64,000 nucleotides of DNA from Sphingobacterium sp. SGG-5 (GTDB lineage Bacteria; Bacteroidota; Bacteroidia; Sphingobacteriales; Sphingobacteriaceae). The first letter of the stretch is position 1; each line of letters starts with the position of its first letter. The stretch covers positions 62,001-126,000 of the forward strand of contig NZ_JAAKGO010000010.1 of the NCBI RefSeq assembly GCF_011043525.1, in the 5' to 3' direction. Shown here one piece after another: positions 35,168 through 44,055 of the stretch. A model generated the notes under the pieces. It was given only the letters and a program-made list of their open reading frames with translations, made no database searches and had not been told where the DNA came from. A program made the position numbers and the translations under genes.

Positions 35168-35232
35168 GTTTATAAAACACAGCCTGCATGAATGCAGGAA
35201 ACATCGCTTATTGTTACCAACGGATATAAAAG

Positions 35233-35265
35233 TTTGCAAAATAACCGGCCATATTGTTATTTTTG
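35233..35265 (+). promoter_or_regulatory. Promoter of the XRE-cupin regulator; fixes its start
   Basis: TTTG (35233-35236), 21-base spacer, TATTTTTG (35258-35265). Transcription would start near 35270, which excludes the upstream TTG codon at 35254 as a start and favours the TTG at 35290. Confidence 0.5.
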
Positions 35266-35289
35266 TCAATCACTTTTATAACATCCGAT

Positions 35290-35871
35290 TTGGAAAAGAA
35301 ATTCGCATATAACGAGATCGGAAATATTATCCGCAAGCATAGGAAAGGGAAGAAGTTAAGGCTAACAAGCCTTGCTGAGACATCAGGGGTCAGTATCGCC
35401 ATGTTATCTAAAATAGAGAACGGTCGAATGCTGCCTACAATACCTACGCTATTTGCTGTCATCGGTGCGCTTGGTATTGCACCTGACACCTTCTTTAGCG
35501 AGCTTGGGAGACACAATACATTTCCAGGGTATGTTTTTATCCCTAAGACGGAATATGCCTCTTTTGTTAAAGAGGAAAATGCAAAAGGTTTTCATTATTT
35601 TTCCATTCTGGAACACCATATTGAAGGAACATCATTGCAAATCTCTCTTCTCCATCTTGACCCCGGTGCCAAGCGGAAAGTGGTAACGACACATGCATAC
35701 GAATATATTTATCTGATATCGGGCACTATTGAATATGCACTCGGAGATCAAACATTTCACATGCGTGAAGGCGATTCATTGTTCTTTGACGGCAACATTC
35801 CGCATGTTCCCCTGAATAAATCGGACAAAATCGCTACATTACTTGTCTTCTATCTTTTTAACGAGGCTTAA
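35290..35871 (+). CDS. XRE-family transcriptional regulator with C-terminal cupin domain
   Basis: DNA-binding regulator, 193 residues from TTG 35290; there is no in-frame ATG before the helix-turn-helix. The N-terminal XRE domain (about 8-65) shows IGNIIRKHRKGKKLRLTSLAE, then SGVSIAMLSKIENGRMLPTI, the recognition-helix region. The C-terminal domain (about 110-190) is a cupin: HAYEYIYLISGTIEYALGD, MREGDSLFFDGNIPHVPLN. Such XRE-cupin proteins sense a small molecule and control adjacent catabolic genes. Position after unit C with its own promoter suggests it regulates units B and C, perhaps through the shared dyad at 24511-24650; that link is inference. It is convergent with the MBL hydrolase gene. 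Confidence 0.9.
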   Translation: MEKKFAYNEIGNIIRKHRKGKKLRLTSLAETSGVSIAMLSKIENGRMLPTIPTLFAVIGALGIAPDTFFSELGRHNTFPGYVFIPKTEYASFVKEENAKGFHYFSILEHHIEGTSLQISLLHLDPGAKRKVVTTHAYEYIYLISGTIEYALGDQTFHMREGDSLFFDGNIPHVPLNKSDKIATLLVFYLFNEA

Positions 35872-35880
35872 GAGGCGTGG

Positions 35881-36711
35881 TTAAGAGACTTCTCTCTCCG
35901 CTGCCCTATCATAATCCTCCCGCAAGACAACAGCAGGAGTATCCACACCAAGCTGCACCACATCAAAAAGCTCGGTTTCGACAAGACGTGTTGCCACCGA
36001 TAGTTTTATCTCTTGGCAATGGGGTGAAAAAGTAGCTAAGACTTTTTCCACGGTATTGTTTTCACCGGAAAGATGTCCCAAAATAAGATGCTTCAGCCGA
36101 TCGGTCTTGTTTTCTAGAAAAAGCGCTAACGCTGTGCTATTCGAAATATGCCCCCAACCACTGCGGATACGGTTTTTCAAATAAAAGGAATACCGTCCTC
36201 TTTCGAGCATCTCCTCATCGTAGTTACTCTCCAGCAAAAGCACATCCGTATGTTGGACGACATGCTTCACATTCGCACACCCCCTACCCAGATCGGTCAA
36301 TATGCCGATATTTGTCTGTCCGTCGGTGACGACGAAGCTACAGGGTTCCCGGGCATCGTGATATTTCGGAATACCAAGCACCTTCAATGCGCCCACTGCA
36401 ATTTTGGCATCAGCTGGAATAAAACGTACAAGATGATCGGGTAGACGCAGTCGAGATCCATTGAAGGTGCCTTCGGTAAGATACACAGGAATCTGGTAAC
36501 GTTTGCAAAAGACGGAAAGACCTTTGATATGGTCGGTATGTTCGTGGGTGATGAAAATGGCGCTAATGGCCCGCGGTTGTATGCCCAGATTGGCCATACG
36601 AAGTTCCACATGTTTGGTATTGATCCCTACATCGATCAATACCGCATCACTACCTTTGGCGATATAATAGCAGTTTCCGTTACTTCCAGAAGCTAGTGCA
36701 CAATACTTCAT
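35881..36711 (-). CDS. MBL-fold metallo-hydrolase (YycJ/WalJ-like)
   Basis: 276-residue cytoplasmic metallo-beta-lactamase-fold hydrolase. The opening KYCALASGSNGNCYYI with ALIDVG and the metal motif THEHTDHIKGL, then KYHDAREPCSF, GILTDLG, LLESNYDEEML and LGHLSGENNT follow the pattern of YycJ-like proteins, which in Firmicutes influence cell-wall and DNA processes. In Bacteroidota the role is not defined. It is the last gene of a four-gene minus-strand unit with TetR, GH3 and serine dehydratase genes, 31 bases after the latter. A nuclease-type activity is possible; not assignable more finely. Confidence 0.85.
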   Translation of the reverse strand: MKYCALASGSNGNCYYIAKGSDAVLIDVGINTKHVELRMANLGIQPRAISAIFITHEHTDHIKGLSVFCKRYQIPVYLTEGTFNGSRLRLPDHLVRFIPADAKIAVGALKVLGIPKYHDAREPCSFVVTDGQTNIGILTDLGRGCANVKHVVQHTDVLLLESNYDEEMLERGRYSFYLKNRIRSGWGHISNSTALALFLENKTDRLKHLILGHLSGENNTVEKVLATFSPHCQEIKLSVATRLVETELFDVVQLGVDTPAVVLREDYDRAAEREVS

Positions 36712-36742
36712 CGGTTATATTTTAGTCTTGTCGATTTCATCA

Positions 36743-38170
36743 TTAACATTCGGGCAGGCTTAACGGGACTTTGACTGCCAGTCCACCATCGGCCGTTTCC
36801 TTATATTTCACGTTCATATCCTGTGCAGTTTCCCACATCGTGCTGACGACAGCGTCTAAGCTTACTTTTGCTTTATCCGGATTAGACTGCAGGGCAAGCT
36901 GCGCTGCGGTAATCGCTTTGACAGCACCCATGGTGTTCCGCTCAATACAGGGTATCTGTACGAGTCCGCCAATAGGATCGCACGTCAACCCGAGATGGTG
37001 CTCCATCGCAATCTCTGCCGCCATCAAGACTTGCCGTTGTGAGCCTCCTAAGCATTCAGTCAGCGCACCGGCAGCCATAGCGGAGGAAACACCGATCTCT
37101 GCCTGACAGCCACCCATGGCAGCCGATATAGTAGCTCCCTTCTTAAATATCGCTCCGATTTCGGAAGCAGTTGCTATAAATTGAATGATTTTGTCTTCCT
37201 GATAAGCATCGTGAAATGCAATATAATACTGGAGTACCGCCGGTATGACGCCTGCGGCACCGTTCGTAGGTGCGGTTACCACTCGGCCGAAGGACGCATT
37301 TTCCTCGTTGACGGCCAATGCAAAACAGCTTACACAATCCAGAATATAGCCAAAATCTTTGCCTCCCTCCCGGATGGCGACGATCCAGGAATCATAGTCC
37401 GAGTAAGGCCGCCCTTTTACCATCCGCTTATTCAACTTTGCCGCACGTCGCTCGACCTTGAGTCCTCCGGGCAGTAGCCCCTCCGTATGACATCCTTTAT
37501 AGATGCACTCCTTAATCGTGGCGAATATTTTTAATATGCCTTCCTTGGTCTCTTGTTCAGGCCGCCACGACAATTCATTTTCGAGAACGAGTTCGGAAAC
37601 CTTTAGCCCCGTACGCATACACCATTTCATCAGCTCTTCGGCCGTATCGATCGGAAAAGGCAGGTCTACTTCGGTCAGAACGGACTCCGTGTCATTTTCC
37701 TGGACGACAAAACCGCCTCCGATGGAATAGTAGGTCTCGCTCATGGCGGTTCCATCGTCCAAAAACACCTGAAAAGTAACGGCATTGGGATGGAAAGACA
37801 GGCTCTGATCAAAGAGAAACAGGAGATGTTCGTTATAGCTGAAATCAACTTCCTGCCTTCCTGCTAGCAACAGTTTTCCGGCACTTTTTATAGACTCCAC
37901 TTTCGGCAGGACGTCCTCAACTGAAAACGTAACCGGATCGTCACCGCTAAGGCCAAGCAGTACGGCAATATCGGTACCATGCCCAACGCCAGTCTTGGCC
38001 AATGACCCGTACAGCAGAATATTGACCTGGTGTACTTTGGTGAGCACCTGCCTATCGTCAAGTGTCTGCACAAAGCGCTGTGCAGCCCGCCAAGGGCCTA
38101 AGGTATGCGAACTAGATGGTCCGATACCGATTTTGAACATATCAAATATAGAAATCCGCTCTTCTGCCAT
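36743..38170 (-). CDS. sdaA: L-serine ammonia-lyase (single-chain iron-sulfur type)
   Basis: Deaminates L-serine to pyruvate and ammonia in the cytoplasm. The 475-residue product carries both beta and alpha domains in one chain: N-terminal [21 protein letters not shown], then [51 protein letters not shown] and [18 protein letters not shown] with the cysteines expected for the 4Fe-4S cluster. Full length for the family. It starts 8 bases after the GH3 gene, implying co-transcription although no metabolic link to GH3 is obvious. Confidence 0.95.
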   Translation of the reverse strand: MAEERISIFDMFKIGIGPSSSHTLGPWRAAQRFVQTLDDRQVLTKVHQVNILLYGSLAKTGVGHGTDIAVLLGLSGDDPVTFSVEDVLPKVESIKSAGKLLLAGRQEVDFSYNEHLLFLFDQSLSFHPNAVTFQVFLDDGTAMSETYYSIGGGFVVQENDTESVLTEVDLPFPIDTAEELMKWCMRTGLKVSELVLENELSWRPEQETKEGILKIFATIKECIYKGCHTEGLLPGGLKVERRAAKLNKRMVKGRPYSDYDSWIVAIREGGKDFGYILDCVSCFALAVNEENASFGRVVTAPTNGAAGVIPAVLQYYIAFHDAYQEDKIIQFIATASEIGAIFKKGATISAAMGGCQAEIGVSSAMAAGALTECLGGSQRQVLMAAEIAMEHHLGLTCDPIGGLVQIPCIERNTMGAVKAITAAQLALQSNPDKAKVSLDAVVSTMWETAQDMNVKYKETADGGLAVKVPLSLPEC

Positions 38171-38178
38171 GATTATTT

Positions 38179-39882
38179 TTATATACCGTCACCATACGAA
38201 AAGGTTTTGTTGATCGTGACGGGCAATTTTCCAATGGGTTTGATTTGTTTCAGCAATACTTTCAACGCCGCGCGTTGCATAAAGTCGTCGTTTTGATAAG
38301 CCATCACAATGGCATTACTTCGCCCTACATCGATATCATCGAGCACATACGGGTTTGTAAATAAGACAGAAACTGTTCGTCTCCCCGCCAATTTATCAAT
38401 AAACACCCGGATAGGCTCTTGTACATGGAGCTCATTGCCCGGTCGGGATCTATTGTCATGAATAGCTAATATAATCTGCTTGTAATCACGCACCTCTTTC
38501 AATAATTCTTTGAGTTGCTCCTCCGTTTCTACTCCTGTGACATAAAAATTTTTTGAATCTCGCAGCTGTAAAGCCAGGCCGTCTTCAAAGGCTTGAGGCT
38601 TCGAGATACCGACGCTTACTACAGCGGTATTGTGCTGTGTATTGAAGCGCAGTATACCTTTGTCCGAACGAAGTAAAGTAACAGCAGCATCGGCCATCCG
38701 TTGGATTAAAGATTTTGTCGATGGCCGGTTGAGATCTTCAATCAGACGATTTCTATTGACGGGCTTATACTGATGAAGTCCCAACCAATATTTTGTCGCC
38801 AATATCTTTTTTACGCGGGCATCGATGTCACTTTGCTTGAGACGTCCGGCTTTTATCGATTGCTCGACCAATGCGATCGCCCGGGCACTGTTTTCCGAAA
38901 GTTCCAACAGATCGTTTCCTGCTTCAATGGCTTTAATATCCGCTTCACCACGGGGAAAGAATTTTGTCACCCCTTTCATATTCATGGCATCGGTGACTGC
39001 AAGCCCTTTGAAGCCCATTTCACCCCGCAATATATCAGTAACGACCTTCTTCGAAATCGATGAAGGGATATTCTTCGTGGCATCGAGTGCGGGAATATGC
39101 ATATGGGCCACCATAACTGCCGGGGCACCGGATTGGATCAGCTCTTTGAAGGGATACATCTCCAATGATTCCAGTCTTTCCCGTGAAAAGTTGAGCTGCG
39201 GAAGATCATAATGCGAGTCCACATCGGTGTCGCCATGCCCCGGAAAATGTTTTAGCGAGGCAATAATCCCACCGTCGAGCATGCCTTTCATATACATCCT
39301 GCCTTTATTGGTCACGTTGAATTTATTGTCACCAAAAGAACGGAAATTGATAACTGGATTTTTAGGGTTATTGTTAATATCAACGACCGGAGCAAAGTTA
39401 AAATGCATGCCCATTCGTAAAAAGTCTTTAGCTACCTCCCGTCCCATGTCGTACAACAGACGATTGTCCTGTATGGCACCCAAGGTCATCTGATAGGGAA
39501 ACGAAAGGGTAGAATCCGGCAGGCGCATGCCCAACCCCCACTCGCCATCACAGGTAATCAGCAAAGGAACCTTGGCCAGTTTCTGGTAACGGTTGAACAT
39601 ATCGACGTGGCGCACTGGTCCACCCTGAAAAACAACCAAACCTCCCAGCTGCTCGTTTGCAATAACCTTTGCTACGGAGTCTATATATTTTTCCCCTAAA
39701 TTGGTATGGGCTCTTACTAAGAAAAGCTGCGCTATACGTTCTTTTGCAGAAAGCGATGAAAATACGGAGTCGACCCAACGGTGCTGCTGATGGATAAAAG
39801 GGACAAAATCAGGTTTATTTTGTGCTTCTGCATGCCCGCCAAGCAGGATATACAGTACAGCTATCAGGAATATTCTATGCAT
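38179..39882 (-). CDS. Exported glycoside hydrolase family 3, beta-N-acetylhexosaminidase-like
   Basis: 567-residue periplasmic hydrolase with signal peptide ([18 protein letters not shown]). NagZ-type motifs: [16 protein letters not shown], the Asp-His dyad loop [18 protein letters not shown], and the nucleophile Asp in [16 protein letters not shown]. Many relatives in Bacteroidota carry a C-terminal serine-hydrolase domain and are near 970 residues; this one has only the GH3 domain and a shorter C-terminal domain (about 400-567). Expected to remove beta-linked N-acetylhexosamine, for example in peptidoglycan turnover. Second gene of the TetR-led operon, 24 bases after tetR. Confidence 0.9.
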   Translation of the reverse strand: MHRIFLIAVLYILLGGHAEAQNKPDFVPFIHQQHRWVDSVFSSLSAKERIAQLFLVRAHTNLGEKYIDSVAKVIANEQLGGLVVFQGGPVRHVDMFNRYQKLAKVPLLITCDGEWGLGMRLPDSTLSFPYQMTLGAIQDNRLLYDMGREVAKDFLRMGMHFNFAPVVDINNNPKNPVINFRSFGDNKFNVTNKGRMYMKGMLDGGIIASLKHFPGHGDTDVDSHYDLPQLNFSRERLESLEMYPFKELIQSGAPAVMVAHMHIPALDATKNIPSSISKKVVTDILRGEMGFKGLAVTDAMNMKGVTKFFPRGEADIKAIEAGNDLLELSENSARAIALVEQSIKAGRLKQSDIDARVKKILATKYWLGLHQYKPVNRNRLIEDLNRPSTKSLIQRMADAAVTLLRSDKGILRFNTQHNTAVVSVGISKPQAFEDGLALQLRDSKNFYVTGVETEEQLKELLKEVRDYKQIILAIHDNRSRPGNELHVQEPIRVFIDKLAGRRTVSVLFTNPYVLDDIDVGRSNAIVMAYQNDDFMQRAALKVLLKQIKPIGKLPVTINKTFSYGDGI

Positions 39883-39906
39883 AATTTTTATATAAAAAAT
39901 CCTCGT

Positions 39907-40449
39907 TTACTGGAGATTATACTTTCCCTCCAATAAGGATACCATTTCTTTTGGATGGTCCAACTCACCACAAGCTTCTTTCTTCCAAAGCATGTCAATG
40001 ACAAGCAGCAGAAACTCCGTTTCCATTTCAGGCTTACTGTATCCCAGCTCGGTGAAAGCTCTCAAAAGCACAGGCTGCACGGGCTTGATAAATTGATCGT
40101 GCTGTAGTTTTGAAAAAGGCATGTGCGCAAGACGCCGCTGCATCTTCCAGAATGTAGGTTCTTCGGTGACAAGCTTGTGCGGCAATGAAATCATATTTCT
40201 CAAAAAATCTTTTGCATTTTTGTAGGTGATCATACCGCGATGCTGCTGTAAAACACGCCTATATCCCGCCTTGATTAAATGTGTCAATAAGGCATCCTTA
40301 TTGCCAAAGTGCTTGAAAATCAAAGCCTCGGATACACTGGCATGAACAGCAATTTCTTTTGTTGAGGTATCCGAAAAACCCTTCTCTGCAAATAAATTCA
40401 ACGCGGATTGTAAAATTTTTTCTTTTCGACTATATGTATCCTCTTTCAT
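39907..40449 (-). CDS. TetR-family transcriptional regulator
   Basis: 180-residue repressor-type protein. The N-terminal helix-turn-helix is clear: REKILQSALNLFAEKGFSDTSTKEIAVHASVSEALIFKHFGNKDALLTHLI (split across residues about 8-58). The C-terminal ligand domain is not family-specific. It starts at 40449 just after AAGGAGGAGG, one of the few Shine-Dalgarno sequences in the window, and leads an operon with GH3, sdaA and MBL genes. The gene is divergent from the outer-membrane barrel gene at 40602; the 152-base gap contains a 17-bp dyad that may be its operator. Ligand unknown. Confidence 0.92.
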   Translation of the reverse strand: MKEDTYSRKEKILQSALNLFAEKGFSDTSTKEIAVHASVSEALIFKHFGNKDALLTHLIKAGYRRVLQQHRGMITYKNAKDFLRNMISLPHKLVTEEPTFWKMQRRLAHMPFSKLQHDQFIKPVQPVLLRAFTELGYSKPEMETEFLLLVIDMLWKKEACGELDHPKEMVSLLEGKYNLQ

Positions 40450-40468
40450 ACCTCCTCCTTATAAGGAA

Positions 40469-40500
40469 CAAACTTAGATAAACTTCCTTTTATATACAAT
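40469..40500 (-). promoter_or_regulatory. Promoter of the tetR operon
   Basis: On the minus strand: ATTG (40500-40497), 20-base spacer, TAAGTTTG (40476-40469). Predicted start about 15 bases before the ATG at 40449, with AGGAGG in the short leader. Confidence 0.5.
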
Positions 40501-40559
40501 ATAATGATAATGACGTGATATTTACTTTGTATCATTTTCGACATATATGTGCGGTAATT

Positions 40560-40576
40560 GTATAAATTTATTATAC
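40560..40576. promoter_or_regulatory. Candidate TetR operator
   Basis: GTATAAATTTATTATAC has perfect 6-bp arms GTATAA/TTATAC and a 5-base centre, a size usual for TetR operators. It lies 25 bases before the start of the outer-membrane barrel gene and in the gap shared with tetR. A/T-rich sequence makes chance dyads likely. Confidence 0.35.
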
Positions 40577-40601
40577 TTACAAGCTAATATTATCCGAGCG
40601 T

Positions 40602-43367
40602 GTGACACATTTTTACCGTATATCTATATTATGTATTGTCCTTTTATGTTGTAAACATCACCTTTATGGGCAAAATAACCTATCTGGTCATGTGATTGAC
40701 AAGACGACGGCTACACCCATCCAAGGGGTCACTATCGTTGTCGAAAGCCTGACGGATTCAGCAAAGTATGTGATGTCATCCAATGCAAAAGGGGTTTTCA
40801 ACCGGGCAAATATCAAAGCCGGGCGCTATACAATAGGCAGTGCGTTTATCGGCTACAAGGCCGAGATGAGACAGATAACTTTCGCGGGAAAACCTGTGCA
40901 TGTGCTTTTCAGACTGGAACCTTCGGAAATTGCATTGGAAGAGGTCGATATTACAGCTCCGCAGATGGTTTCATTGCGAGAGGATACAATGGAGTTCGAC
41001 GCGAAAAACTTCTCGACACGTGAGTTTGCCGATGCGGATGAGTTAATCGCACAAGTGCCAGGTGTAATGATCGATGAAGACGGCAATGTGTCGGCACATG
41101 GAGAGCAGGTCACTAAAATTGTTGTGGATGGTAAAGAATTCTTCAGTAGCGATCCGCGCATCGCGCTTAAATCACTTCCAGCCGAAATCATATCGAAAAT
41201 CCAGATTATTGATGAAAAGAGCGAACAAGCACGATTTTCGGGCTTTGACGATGGGACACGGAATAAGGTCATCAATATCGTCACGAAACCCGAACGACGG
41301 CATGGATACTTTGGAAAGGCTAATGCCGGTGTGGGGGCAGCAGAAAAGTTTGGTTTGAATGCAAATGTCAATCAGTTTGCCGGCGACAAAAAGTTAGCAA
41401 TCAACACGATGGCGAACAACATCAACGAAACAAATTTTGCCGAACAAGGAAGGGGAGGCGTACGTCGGGGCAACAGCAATACGGATAGGGGGCTATCGGA
41501 TACGTATGCTGCAGCAGTCAACTTTACAAACACATATTTGGACAAAAATCTGGAACTAAGTGCAGATTATAATTATCGCTCACTGTCTACGGCAACCACA
41601 TCTTTATCCAATATTGAATACATCTCCACCAAAAAGGTTAATCAGTTTAGAGATCAGAACCAGTTTTCGGATATATTGCAAAGCGACCACAAACTTAATG
41701 CCCGCCTAAGGTGGAAAATAGACGCGGACAACCGCTTAGATATTGCACCTAATATTCGATATCGGGCAAATGACAGGGAAATCATCACGGATTTCATAAC
41801 GTTAAAAGAGGTGGATACGCTAAATAGCTCCGACCGGTCAAGCCACAGTAACACGTCAAATTTTAATTTCGGCGGATCCCTGACCTATATGCACCGTTTT
41901 AAGAAACAGGGAAGGACTATTTCATTGAGTATGTCGGGCAACGCGAGCAATAATGAGGCGGAGTCCCTTAACCTGGCTGTGACCTCTTATTACAAAAATG
42001 AGGTTATTTCTCGTAGAGATACCAACAATAACCAGAGTCTGACAGACGGCTATGGATCGGGGCTCCGTAGCCGCCTGGCCTTTACAGAAACGCTTTCCAG
42101 AGCTAGTCGCTTACAAGCAAATTATTCGCTCAGAAATACGGTAAGCTATTCGAATCGGGAGACGTATGAATTTCTGGCAGAAACGGGACAGTTGGGGGAG
42201 TTGAGGGATCGACTGTCAAACGCGTTCAGAAACGATTATATTTATCATGGAGGCGGTCTTGCATATATCTACAACAAAAAGGACAAGATACGTGTACAGG
42301 CGGGGATCAACTATGAGCAGGGCGTGCGAAAAAATGACAGGACCGTACCCTACCCCATCTATACCAAGGCTGACTTCGATAGCTTTCTGCCAAGTCTTAC
42401 CTTGGTCTATCACTTCTCGAAGGCAAAAAATCTGGAGATCAACTATCATACGGAAACGCGAACACCCACCATCGGTCAGCTGCAGGATTTTATCAATAAT
42501 GCGAATGAGCTAAACATCACCAATGGAAATCCCAACTTGAACCAGGAATACGCACATTTGGTCAAATTTCAATACAGAGATGTTAACAAGAAGACGGGCA
42601 GAAGTCTCCATACGAACATACAATTTGACTACTTCAATAATAAAATCATCAACTCTATTCTAAGACCCGATAAGGACACGGTACTTTTCCCGGAAACAGA
42701 AACAACCCCCAAAATTACCCTTCGGGAGGGCGGAAGATTTATAGCACCAGAGAATCAAGATGGAGCCTATACCTTTCGGGCACGCAACAGCTATGGGCTG
42801 CCGATAAAGAAATGGAAATTGAACCTCAATTTTAATACGAATGTATTCTATAACAATAACTATGTCATCCTCAACGAGGAATTGCTGAAAGACCTCTCCT
42901 ACGGGTTCTCACAAAGTTTTGGCTTTAATTCAAATATCAAGAAGAAATACGTTATTGGACTGAGTTATCATATCAATGCTAATTATTATGAAAATATGGC
43001 TGCACGGGTGACAAAATACAACGTGTACGTACACCGTGTCACGAATAATACAACGATTGAGTTACCGAAGAGATTTGTGGTCAGTTCTAATTTTTCTTAC
43101 TTTTTTGATACCGGTTTTGAGGAAAGCAAGCCTATTAAAATGGCATTGTGGAGTGCTTCTATAGGATACAAGTTGTTCAGGAAACAGAATGCTGAGCTTG
43201 CTATTAGGGGATTTGATCTGTTAAATAATGCCCAGAATGTAAGAAGGAGCGTCAATAATGATGCTGTCACCGATATAGTTTCCAATACGTTAACTCGTTA
43301 TTTCATCCTATCTTTTTCCTACAACCTGAGACAGTTTGGCGGTGCTCAAAATAGAAAAGGAAAGTAG
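40602..43367 (+). CDS. Outer-membrane beta-barrel protein, TonB-receptor-like (OMP_b-brl_3 type)
   Basis: 921-residue outer-membrane protein. From GTG 40602: a short signal region rich in Cys/Leu ending YGQ, a carboxypeptidase-regulatory-like domain (about 24-105; LSGHVIDKTTATPIQGVTIVV), a plug-like region (about 120-225; DELIAQVPGVMIDEDGNVSA, VDGKEFFSSDP) and a long barrel. The order and the absence of the SusC plug signature place it with the outer membrane beta-barrel family often annotated TonB-dependent receptor. No SusD gene accompanies it. The start is uncertain; GTG is the first initiator before the hydrophobic stretch. Possibly controlled by the divergent TetR; convergent with the response-regulator gene. 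Confidence 0.88.
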   Translation: MTHFYRISILCIVLLCCKHHLYGQNNLSGHVIDKTTATPIQGVTIVVESLTDSAKYVMSSNAKGVFNRANIKAGRYTIGSAFIGYKAEMRQITFAGKPVHVLFRLEPSEIALEEVDITAPQMVSLREDTMEFDAKNFSTREFADADELIAQVPGVMIDEDGNVSAHGEQVTKIVVDGKEFFSSDPRIALKSLPAEIISKIQIIDEKSEQARFSGFDDGTRNKVINIVTKPERRHGYFGKANAGVGAAEKFGLNANVNQFAGDKKLAINTMANNINETNFAEQGRGGVRRGNSNTDRGLSDTYAAAVNFTNTYLDKNLELSADYNYRSLSTATTSLSNIEYISTKKVNQFRDQNQFSDILQSDHKLNARLRWKIDADNRLDIAPNIRYRANDREIITDFITLKEVDTLNSSDRSSHSNTSNFNFGGSLTYMHRFKKQGRTISLSMSGNASNNEAESLNLAVTSYYKNEVISRRDTNNNQSLTDGYGSGLRSRLAFTETLSRASRLQANYSLRNTVSYSNRETYEFLAETGQLGELRDRLSNAFRNDYIYHGGGLAYIYNKKDKIRVQAGINYEQGVRKNDRTVPYPIYTKADFDSFLPSLTLVYHFSKAKNLEINYHTETRTPTIGQLQDFINNANELNITNGNPNLNQEYAHLVKFQYRDVNKKTGRSLHTNIQFDYFNNKIINSILRPDKDTVLFPETETTPKITLREGGRFIAPENQDGAYTFRARNSYGLPIKKWKLNLNFNTNVFYNNNYVILNEELLKDLSYGFSQSFGFNSNIKKKYVIGLSYHINANYYENMAARVTKYNVYVHRVTNNTTIELPKRFVVSSNFSYFFDTGFEESKPIKMALWSASIGYKLFRKQNAELAIRGFDLLNNAQNVRRSVNNDAVTDIVSNTLTRYFILSFSYNLRQFGGAQNRKGK

Positions 43368-43383
43368 ATAGGAGTAGCTTTTC

Positions 43384-44055
43384 CTATCGTATACTCATCG
43401 TATATCCTATACCGCGTACATTGGTGATTTTGATCCTTTCGTCCTGCGCCAGGTATTTACGGATACGGCTGATAAATACATCGAGACTCCTCCCCGTAAA
43501 ATAGGTATCGTCGCTCCAATATGCCCGGACGATATCTTCCCGTGCCACTACGGTATCCTTATTTTCAAACAGCCGCCGCATTAATTCGCATTCCCGAAAG
43601 GAAAGACTTTCCTTTTTGCCGTCGAAAGTAAGGGTATTTCGGTTGGTGTCCAATATGTAGTTTCCAATCTGGAGTATCTGGGGACCTATTTTTCGTGTTC
43701 TCTTAGTCAGCGCCTCAATACGGACAATGAGCTCTTCGATTTTAAAGGGTTTTCGTACATAATCATTAGCACCCAGATGGAATCCCTTGACAACATCTTC
43801 CGTCTGCGTCATCGCCGAGAGAAAGAGAATGGGCACTTGCATATCAATCTTTCGAATTTCAGCAGCAAGCGTAAAGCCGTCCATCAGTGGCATCATGATA
43901 TCGATCACCAGAATATCGGCTTTATCTTTTCGGAATAGGGCCAGCGCATCCTGGCCATTCTCACGGTGTATAACCTCGAAGCCATAGTCTTCCAGGCTGT
44001 CTGCGACAATCAGCGCAAGACTTTGCTCGTCTTCGACATATAACACCTTGATCAT
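43384..44055 (-). CDS. OmpR-family response regulator
   Basis: 223-residue two-component output protein. Receiver domain about 1-115 with acidic pocket EDE at 8-10, phospho-acceptor Asp52 (ILVIDIMMPLMDG) and Lys in YVRKPFK; winged-helix DNA-binding domain about 130-223 (FRECELMRRLFENKDTVVAR, FISRIRKYLA, NVRGIGYTM). It overlaps the kinase gene upstream by 4 bases (start ATG within the kinase stop region), so the two are translationally coupled partners. Target genes are unknown. Confidence 0.96.
   Translation of the reverse strand: MIKVLYVEDEQSLALIVADSLEDYGFEVIHRENGQDALALFRKDKADILVIDIMMPLMDGFTLAAEIRKIDMQVPILFLSAMTQTEDVVKGFHLGANDYVRKPFKIEELIVRIEALTKRTRKIGPQILQIGNYILDTNRNTLTFDGKKESLSFRECELMRRLFENKDTVVAREDIVRAYWSDDTYFTGRSLDVFISRIRKYLAQDERIKITNVRGIGYTMSIR

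Noticed and set aside
43367..43388. Terminator between the barrel gene and the response regulator (GATAGGA/TCCTATC)
   Set aside because: Only 7 bp, A/T-rich, overlapping the response-regulator stop and without a T-tract.
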